64,000 nt of DNA from Alkalihalobacillus deserti (GTDB taxonomy: Bacteria; Bacillota; Bacilli; Bacillales; Bacillaceae_D): the NCBI RefSeq assembly GCF_020734105.1, contig NZ_JAJAFR010000005.1, forward strand, positions 62,001 through 126,000. The letters are read 5' to 3'. Both the position numbers and the translations under genes were made by a program. Below are positions 58,523 to 64,000 of the stretch, piece by piece. Below the pieces are notes generated by a model, which saw only the letters and a program-made list of their open reading frames with translations, was not told the origin of the DNA and searched no databases. The number at the start of each line of letters is the position of its first letter. Position 1 is the stretch's first letter.

Positions 58523-59719
58523 CTATAACAATCCAGATACTAACTTTGCGACTTTTTCTTTTCCTTTTTGAAAAAGAGATCTGCTGCGAAAGGCTTCAAT
58601 GGTCAGACGTTCAGATCTTGAGATATCATATTCTAATTCAGTGAGAACCCCGCGAATAAACGTTTCATCATAAATAAGACAATTGATTTCGTGATTAATG
58701 TGAAAGCTTCTTTGATCAATGTTTGCTGTTCCGATGTCACAAACTTGAAGGTCAACGGTGACGACCTTTGCATGGAAAAAGCCGCGGTAGTATTGGTAGA
58801 CATTTATACCAGCAAGTAATAACGGTTCAAAATAGGGGAAAGCAGCTTCCTTTACAATGGAATGATCTGCTTTTTTAGGGATGATGAGTGTAACGTCAAC
58901 CCCTCTTTTGGCAGCAGCGATCAACTCATTTTGAAACTCTTTACCTGGAATGTAATAAGGAGTTCCGATAATTAATTTCTCTTTTGCTTGTTTAACAAGG
59001 CTGATAAACGTTTCTTCCAAGTACGTTCCATCAGTTGGCAAAATACGCAGTGGTACCTGGCCTTGCTTTAATGAAGGATAATGCGACTCTTTCACCATGT
59101 GTTTTTGTCTAGCGGTTTGCCAGTCCTGGAGGAATTGTTCTTGTAAATCTTGAACCCCATCGCCATCTAAACGTAGATGAAAATCTCTCCAAGCCCCAAA
59201 ATTAGGATCACGCCCTAGATATTCATCGCCGATATTAAACCCACCGATGTAACCGACTCGCCCGTCAACGATTACAATTTTACGGTGGTTTCTTCGATTA
59301 AACGTAAAAAAGATATAGGGAAAAGAAGGGGGATGTGAATAAGCAAACTTAATGCCAGCTTGTTTTAATTTTTTTCGGTTTTTTCTAGAAATTTTACAAC
59401 CGAATTTATCTACAAGTAATCGAACAGCTACACCTTCCTTTGCTTTATCTTCAAGTATCTTCAACAATTTTTTACTAATGTGATCATTTTTAATTATATA
59501 AAAAAGCAGGTGAATATGACCCGTTGCTTGTTGGATATCTGCAAATAAACGCTTATAAAAATCATCACCAGTAGGAAGAAAGTCTACTTCACTATACCGA
59601 GTTTCTTGAATATGTCTTGTTGCTTCTTTTCTCTGTTGTCGTAGTCCTAATTTAAAATCGATCCGAAGCCATATAAGAATAGCGATAACAATTAAGAGAG
59701 TAATAATCCATCCATTCAT
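58523..59719 (-). CDS. clsB: Cardiolipin synthase ClsB-like (YwjE), phospholipase D family
   Basis: 398 aa, ATG at 59719. One N-terminal membrane segment (1-18) and two HKD motifs: NRRNHRKIVIVDGRVGYIGG and GFFHAKVVTVDLQVCDIGT, each followed by the GS/GT-N strand. Condenses phosphatidylglycerol to cardiolipin. In B. subtilis ywjE (clsB) is next to ywjF (fadF), as here. The transcript ends in the repeat-derived hairpin at 58481-58522. Confidence 0.92.
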   Translation of the reverse strand: MNGWIITLLIVIAILIWLRIDFKLGLRQQRKEATRHIQETRYSEVDFLPTGDDFYKRLFADIQQATGHIHLLFYIIKNDHISKKLLKILEDKAKEGVAVRLLVDKFGCKISRKNRKKLKQAGIKFAYSHPPSFPYIFFTFNRRNHRKIVIVDGRVGYIGGFNIGDEYLGRDPNFGAWRDFHLRLDGDGVQDLQEQFLQDWQTARQKHMVKESHYPSLKQGQVPLRILPTDGTYLEETFISLVKQAKEKLIIGTPYYIPGKEFQNELIAAAKRGVDVTLIIPKKADHSIVKEAAFPYFEPLLLAGINVYQYYRGFFHAKVVTVDLQVCDIGTANIDQRSFHINHEINCLIYDETFIRGVLTELEYDISRSERLTIEAFRSRSLFQKGKEKVAKLVSGLL

Positions 59720-59902
59720 AGCATAACCTTCTTTCTATAAGCTATTGGTTAGTTTGTTTTTGGACAAGTCAGATGTAAATTAAGCTACAATGAGCGGAGT
59801 CGCTGTGACTTAGGATTCGAGTCGAAATAAGTTGCAGAAAACCTATTTTTTATAGCATGTACCAACAAAGAAGAGAACATGAAAAAAATATTTTCAAATA
59901 TG

Positions 59903-59920
59903 TGAATGACCATTCATTCT
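59903..59920. promoter_or_regulatory. FadR operator upstream of fadF
   Basis: TGAATGACCATTCATTCT matches 16 of 18 positions of the FadR box TGAATGAMTANTCATTCA; TATAAT at 59930 gives a -10 just downstream. FadR represses fatty acid degradation until long-chain acyl-CoA accumulates. Confidence 0.82.
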
Positions 59921-60003
59921 AAGGTATGCTATAATGATTATAATTTGAAAAATGTCAACCCAAAGCAAGCTAGAAACTTGTGAATAAGAAAGGGGTCGTA
60001 ATT

Positions 60004-62106
60004 ATGGAAGCGTTAACATGGATAAACTGGCTAATGTTCTTATTAGTCACAGGTTATGCAGTGTATTTATTTATTACTTTACTGAAAACGAGATATGAGT
60101 ACATTAAGCTTGGGAAAAAAGCAGAATTTGATCAGACAATGAAAGAGCGCCTTAACGCAATTTGGGTGAACGTCTTTGCTCAAAAGAAATTAATGAAAGA
60201 TAAAAAAAGCGGCATCATCCATATGATGTTTTTCTACGGATTTTTAATGGTTCAACTAGGAGCGATTGACTTAATTTGGAAAGGGTTAGCAATTGGGTCA
60301 CATTTACCATTTGGACCTGTTTATCCAATCTTTACGCTATTCCAAGAGTTTGTCGTCATTATGATTTTGATTGCCGTTGTTTGGGCTTTTCATCGTCGGT
60401 ATATCGAAAAATTAGTTCGTCTTAAACGCGGTTGGAAGTCGGGTCTTGTCCTTGTTTTTATTGGTGGACTTATGACGTCAAAACTGTTGGCAAAAGGAAT
60501 GGAGATCATCTGGTTAGATAAATCACTTAGTGGGTTTGAACCGGTTGCCTCGGGTATTGCCGCTGTGTTTAGCTTTGTCTCACCAGCTATTGCAGGAGGA
60601 TTGTTCTTTGTTTTTTGGTGGATGCATTTATTGTTCCTACTTACATTCCTTGTCTATGTTCCACAGTCGAAGCATGCCCACTTAATTGTTGGTCCAGTGA
60701 ACGTATTCCTTGGTCGAACACATAAGGTAGGCCAATTATCTTCTATTAATTTTGAAGATGAAAGCCAAGAGGTATTTGGTGTTAATAAAATTGAAGACTT
60801 TAACCAAAAGCAATTAATCGACTTATATGCCTGTGTTGAATGCGGACGCTGCACGAATATGTGTCCAGCAACGGGAACGGGAAAAATGTTGTCACCAATG
60901 GATTTAATTGTAAAGATGCGAGATCACTTAACGGAAAAAGGAGCTGCAGTTACGTCAAAATCACCATGGTTACCAGCGTTTGCTTTTTCAAATACAAAAG
61001 CAAATCAACTGGCTATGCAAGGAGTTGGTGGCCAGGAAGCGGCAGCTGGTTATGACGTGAGCTTAATTGGCGACGTCATTACCGAAGAAGAAATTTGGGC
61101 TTGTACAACGTGTCGGAATTGTGAGGACCAATGTCCAGTTATGAACGAACATGTTGATAAAATTATTGATATGCGTCGGTACCTTGTTTTAACAGAAGGG
61201 AAAATGGATGCGGATGCCAAGCGTGCCATGACCAATATTGAGCGTCAAGGTAACCCTTGGGGGATCAACCGTAAAGAGCGTGAGAACTGGCGCGAGGGTC
61301 GTGATGATATTCACGTTCCAACTGTAAAGGAAGTAGAGAAAGCTGGAGAAGAATTTGAATACCTTTTCTTCGCCGGATCAATGGGCTCCTATGATAAGAG
61401 AAGTCAGAAAATTGCACAATCATTTGCGAAAGTAATGAACGAAGCAGGCGTGACTTTCGCGATCATCGGAAATAAAGAAAAGAACTCGGGGGACACGCCA
61501 AGACGTCTTGGGAATGAATTTTTATTCCAAGAGCTTGCAACGGCGAATATTGAATTATTCCAAAAACATAATGTCAAAAAGATCGTCACGATCGACCCAC
61601 ATGCTTACAATACGTTTAAAAATGAGTATCCTGAGTTTGGCCTTGAAGGAGTCGAGGTATATCACCATACAGAACTACTTGCTAAGCTCCTTGAGGAAGG
61701 AAGAATTAAACCAAAGTATGAGGTAAATGAAACCATTGTCTATCATGATTCTTGTTACCTTGGCCGCTACAATGAAGTATACGAACCACCACGTGACATT
61801 TTAAAAGCAATTCCAGGTGTGGAAATTGTCGAGATGGAGCGCAACAAAGAAAAAGGAATGTGCTGTGGTGCCGGTGGCGGGATGATGTGGATGGAAGAAG
61901 ATAAAGGACAGCGAGTCAATGTTGCTCGTACCGAACAGGCACTTGAGGTGAAACCAACTGTCATCGGCAGTGGTTGTCCGTATTGTTTAACGATGCTAAG
62001 TGATGGGACGAAGGCAAAAGAAGTAGAAGAAGCTGTACAAACGCTTGATTTAGTTGAAATCTTAGAAAAATCTTTAATAAAGCAGGAAAATGAACTAGTT
62101 CACTAG
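60004..62106 (+). CDS. fadF: FadF: iron-sulfur electron-transfer oxidoreductase for beta-oxidation
   Basis: 700 aa from the ATG at 60004 (AAAGGGG upstream; an in-frame GTG at 59980 is less likely). The N-terminal ~230 residues have six membrane segments (NarI-like). Two [4Fe-4S] motifs follow: CVECGRCTNMCP and CTTCRNCEDQCP. The C-terminal half has two CCG domains (YHDSCYLGRYNEVYEPPRDI, then MCCGAGGGMMWMEE and GSGCPYCLTM), as in heterodisulfide-reductase subunits. It is thought to pass electrons from acyl-CoA dehydrogenase/ETF to menaquinone. FadR box and promoter upstream; heads the cluster with thiolase and hydroxyacyl-CoA dehydrogenase. Confidence 0.93.
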   Translation: MEALTWINWLMFLLVTGYAVYLFITLLKTRYEYIKLGKKAEFDQTMKERLNAIWVNVFAQKKLMKDKKSGIIHMMFFYGFLMVQLGAIDLIWKGLAIGSHLPFGPVYPIFTLFQEFVVIMILIAVVWAFHRRYIEKLVRLKRGWKSGLVLVFIGGLMTSKLLAKGMEIIWLDKSLSGFEPVASGIAAVFSFVSPAIAGGLFFVFWWMHLLFLLTFLVYVPQSKHAHLIVGPVNVFLGRTHKVGQLSSINFEDESQEVFGVNKIEDFNQKQLIDLYACVECGRCTNMCPATGTGKMLSPMDLIVKMRDHLTEKGAAVTSKSPWLPAFAFSNTKANQLAMQGVGGQEAAAGYDVSLIGDVITEEEIWACTTCRNCEDQCPVMNEHVDKIIDMRRYLVLTEGKMDADAKRAMTNIERQGNPWGINRKERENWREGRDDIHVPTVKEVEKAGEEFEYLFFAGSMGSYDKRSQKIAQSFAKVMNEAGVTFAIIGNKEKNSGDTPRRLGNEFLFQELATANIELFQKHNVKKIVTIDPHAYNTFKNEYPEFGLEGVEVYHHTELLAKLLEEGRIKPKYEVNETIVYHDSCYLGRYNEVYEPPRDILKAIPGVEIVEMERNKEKGMCCGAGGGMMWMEEDKGQRVNVARTEQALEVKPTVIGSGCPYCLTMLSDGTKAKEVEEAVQTLDLVEILEKSLIKQENELVH

Positions 62107-62135
62107 AATAAAATAGAAAAGGCTTTCATAGGATG

Positions 62136-62174
62136 ATATCAAGCCCACTTCTATCGAAGAAGCAGGGCTTGATG
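62136..62174 (+). terminator. Hairpin between fadF and thiolase
   Basis: TATCAAGCCC / GGGCTTGATGT 9-10 bp stem. No T-tract, so partial termination or an mRNA-stability element. Confidence 0.45.
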
Positions 62175-62187
62175 TTCATCACAATTC

Positions 62188-62205
62188 CGAACGAGCGTTC
62201 AGTCA
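62188..62205. promoter_or_regulatory. TetR-type palindrome upstream of thiolase
   Basis: CGAACGAGCGTTCAGTCA holds the perfect inner palindrome GAACGAGCGTTC. It matches only 12 of 18 positions of the FadR box, so it may be a site for FadR or another TetR-family lipid regulator. Confidence 0.4.
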
Positions 62206-62243
62206 GAGGGCGTACGATCTAAATATAGAGAGGCAGTGAGCAG

Positions 62244-63422
62244 ATGGTGAGAACAGTGATTGTTAGTGGGGCGAGAACACCCTTTGCAAAATTTGGTGGC
62301 GCATTAAGTAGCTTGAGCGCTTCAGAGCTTGGAGGGTTAGCGATTAAGGAAACATTGAAGCGAGCTAGTTGGTCTGGTGATCAAGTAGATGAATTAATTC
62401 TTGGAAATGTGCTGCAAGCTGGGCAAGGGCAACTTCCATCACGGCAAGCTGCTCACTCAGCAGGACTGCCTTGGCCCGTTAAAACAGAAACAATTAATAA
62501 AGTGTGTGCTTCTGGTATGAGAAGCGTCACGCTTGGCGATCAAGCGATTCGTTTAGGAGAAGCTGAGGTCGTCGTTGCAGGTGGGATGGAGTCAATGAGT
62601 AACGCGCCGTACTATCTCCCGAATGCAAGGTGGGGCACGCGGATGGGGAATAGTCAGATGATTGATGGACTCGTTCATGACGGGTTAACCTGCTCATTCC
62701 GGGATGTTCATATGGGCACGTACGGAAGTGATGTTGCGCGTGAGCTAGGTATTACGAGAGAACAACAAGATGAGTGGGCCTATAGAAGTCATCAAAAAGC
62801 GATTACCGCGATTGAATCTGGCAAACTAGCAGATGAAATAGCCATCGTTCCAGTTCCACAGCGTAAAGGAGAACCAATCTTAGTCGACCGAGATGAAGCG
62901 CCGCGTAAAGATACGTCGGTTGAGTCGTTGACGAAGCTTAAACCCGTCTTTTCAAAAGATGGAACGATTACAGCAGGAAATGCACCAGGGATTAATGATG
63001 GGGCTGCTGCTCTCTTGCTAATGTCAGAGAACAAGGCTAAAGAAGCAGGACTTACACCACTCGCGACGATTGTCGCTCATACTGCACTCGCAACAAAGCC
63101 TGAGGATTTCCCGAAAACACCAGGACTTGTTATCAATCAATTGCTGGAGAAAACGGGTTTAACTGCAGAGGAAATCTCTCTTTTTGAAATAAACGAAGCC
63201 TTTGCGGCAGTTGCATTAGCGAGTCAGCAAATTGCAGGGCTTGACGCAGAGAAAATTAATGTAAATGGAGGAGCCGTTGCCCTTGGTCATCCGATTGGTG
63301 CAAGTGGAGCACGAATTATATTAACGCTTGCTTATGAATTGCAAAGAAGAGGTGGTGGACTTGGCATTGCGGCGATTTGTAGTGGTGGTGGGCAAGGAGA
63401 CGCTGTTTTAATAGAAGTTTAG
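62244..63422 (+). CDS. Acetyl-CoA C-acyltransferase (thiolase)
   Basis: 392 aa, ATG at 62244 (GAGGCAGTGAG upstream). Acyl-binding cysteine in [14 protein letters not shown], His in [19 protein letters not shown] and the second cysteine in [12 protein letters not shown], all intact; also [10 protein letters not shown]. Catalyses thiolysis of 3-ketoacyl-CoA or acetoacetyl-CoA formation. With FadF upstream and a 3-hydroxyacyl-CoA dehydrogenase 13 nt downstream, beta-oxidation or butyryl/acetoacetyl-CoA metabolism is likely; closest roles in B. subtilis are MmgA/FadA. Confidence 0.93.
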   Translation: MVRTVIVSGARTPFAKFGGALSSLSASELGGLAIKETLKRASWSGDQVDELILGNVLQAGQGQLPSRQAAHSAGLPWPVKTETINKVCASGMRSVTLGDQAIRLGEAEVVVAGGMESMSNAPYYLPNARWGTRMGNSQMIDGLVHDGLTCSFRDVHMGTYGSDVARELGITREQQDEWAYRSHQKAITAIESGKLADEIAIVPVPQRKGEPILVDRDEAPRKDTSVESLTKLKPVFSKDGTITAGNAPGINDGAAALLLMSENKAKEAGLTPLATIVAHTALATKPEDFPKTPGLVINQLLEKTGLTAEEISLFEINEAFAAVALASQQIAGLDAEKINVNGGAVALGHPIGASGARIILTLAYELQRRGGGLGIAAICSGGGQGDAVLIEV

Positions 63423-63435
63423 GGGGAGATAAATG

Positions 63436-64000
63436 ATGGAGATAAAAAAAGTAATGGTGATCGGTGCTGGTCAAATGGGTTCTGGGATTGCTCAGGTTCA
63501 TGCAATGGCTGGAATTGAAGTCATACTTCATGATTTAAAGGGAGAATTTGTAGAGCGAGGGCTCGCTTCGATCACGAAAGATCTATCGAGACAAGTTGAA
63601 AAAAAGCGCATGTCTGAGGAAGAAAAAATAAAAATCATTGAGAGGATTCAGCTGTCAACGGATTTAAACAATGCAAATGATGTCGATCTGGTGATTGAAG
63701 CAGCGGTGGAAAATATGAAGATTAAATCTAACCTTTTTGCTGAGCTTGATGAGATTGTCCCTACACATGCCATTTTAGCAACGAATACATCCTCACTCCC
63801 GATTACTGAAATAGCAGCAGCCACAAGTCGACCAGAAAAAGTGATTGGGATGCACTTTATGAACCCAGTTCCAGTGATGAAGCTTGTTGAAGTGATCCGA
63901 GGTCTTGCTACTGCCGATGACGTATACGAAGTTGTGGAAGCGTTATCACGAAGGCTCGGTAAAACACCTGTAGAAGTAAACGACTTTCCGGGATTTGTCT
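63436..64000 (+). CDS. 3-hydroxybutyryl-CoA dehydrogenase, N-terminal part (cut by window edge)
   Basis: 188 codons visible from the ATG at 63436 (an ATG at 63433 is adjacent; GGGGGAG upstream). The NAD Rossmann motif VMVIGAGQMGSGIAQVHA is at the N-terminus, followed by LVIEAAVENMKIK, ATNTSSLPITEIA and the catalytic His/Glu segment GMHFMNPVPVMKLVEVI. Oxidises 3-hydroxyacyl-CoA with NAD. Full length is expected near 285 aa, so about 95 residues and any acyl-CoA dehydrogenase genes lie beyond the window. Confidence 0.93.
   Translation, partial: MEIKKVMVIGAGQMGSGIAQVHAMAGIEVILHDLKGEFVERGLASITKDLSRQVEKKRMSEEEKIKIIERIQLSTDLNNANDVDLVIEAAVENMKIKSNLFAELDEIVPTHAILATNTSSLPITEIAAATSRPEKVIGMHFMNPVPVMKLVEVIRGLATADDVYEVVEALSRRLGKTPVEVNDFPGFV

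Overview
The window looks like a piece of a low-GC Bacillaceae chromosome. It has an endospore germination pair (cwlJ-gerQ), an rsbQ-rsbP energy-stress pair, Bacillus-type ribosome binding sites, a perfect ParB/Spo0J parS site, and gene content from about 35 kb onward that follows the Bacillus subtilis ung-ywdI-ywdK / hemQ-pta-lipL / ywfO-ywgA-ywhD-pbpG-speE-ywiB-argS / clsB-fadF neighbourhood. An alkaliphilic or soil Bacillaceae is plausible, but the species cannot be fixed from the sequence. No rRNA, tRNA, prophage, complete IS element or CRISPR array was seen.

Region 1 (1-24 kb) is accessory-rich and visibly decaying. Intact genes: an MFS efflux pump (cut by the window edge), rsbQP, an RlmN-type radical SAM methyltransferase, a cytoplasmic sulfite-oxidase-like enzyme, a plasmid-style actin (ParM) plus ribbon-helix-helix adaptor with an iteron-like centromere, a BdbC/thioredoxin pair, a Dps-like ferritin, a YpiB relative, a GNAT enzyme, an L,D-transpeptidase with repeats, the agmatine-to-putrescine pair aguA-aguB, and a sinI/sinR-like cluster. 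Between them lie broken genes: a short-chain dehydrogenase, a NERD protein, a chemotaxis receptor, an SH3 protein, a glycine-betaine binding protein, an alkyladenine glycosylase frameshifted in an A10 tract, and an EAL phosphodiesterase.

Region 2 (24-36 kb) has an RlmI-like methyltransferase, a guanidine-I riboswitch driving a ykkC/ykkD exporter pair, a canonical parS just before topB, a Rieske/FAD oxidoreductase, cshA, an orphan glutamine synthetase with two GlnR/TnrA boxes, rarD, a beta-phosphoglucomutase-like HAD and ung.

Region 3 (36-40 kb) is the most unusual metabolic locus. A TnrA-box promoter precedes amtB, a GlnD-like DUF294 nucleotidyltransferase, a DEDDh exonuclease and a short GlnR/TnrA-like MerR regulator, in one tightly packed operon. 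No glnK is present. It lies between ung and ywdI, genes that are near neighbours in B. subtilis.

Region 4 (40-64 kb) is mostly conserved core: spore germination, coproheme decarboxylase, phosphotransacetylase, lipoyl transfer, HD phosphohydrolase, a class A PBP, spermidine synthase, arginyl-tRNA synthetase, cardiolipin synthase, and a FadR-type fatty acid degradation cluster (fadF, thiolase, 3-hydroxyacyl-CoA dehydrogenase running off the end). Several non-coding repeat families sit in its intergenic gaps: a 221-bp tandem duplication, a 152-bp palindromic repeat with relatives elsewhere in the window, and a 51-bp minisatellite with a sister array near 2.1 kb.
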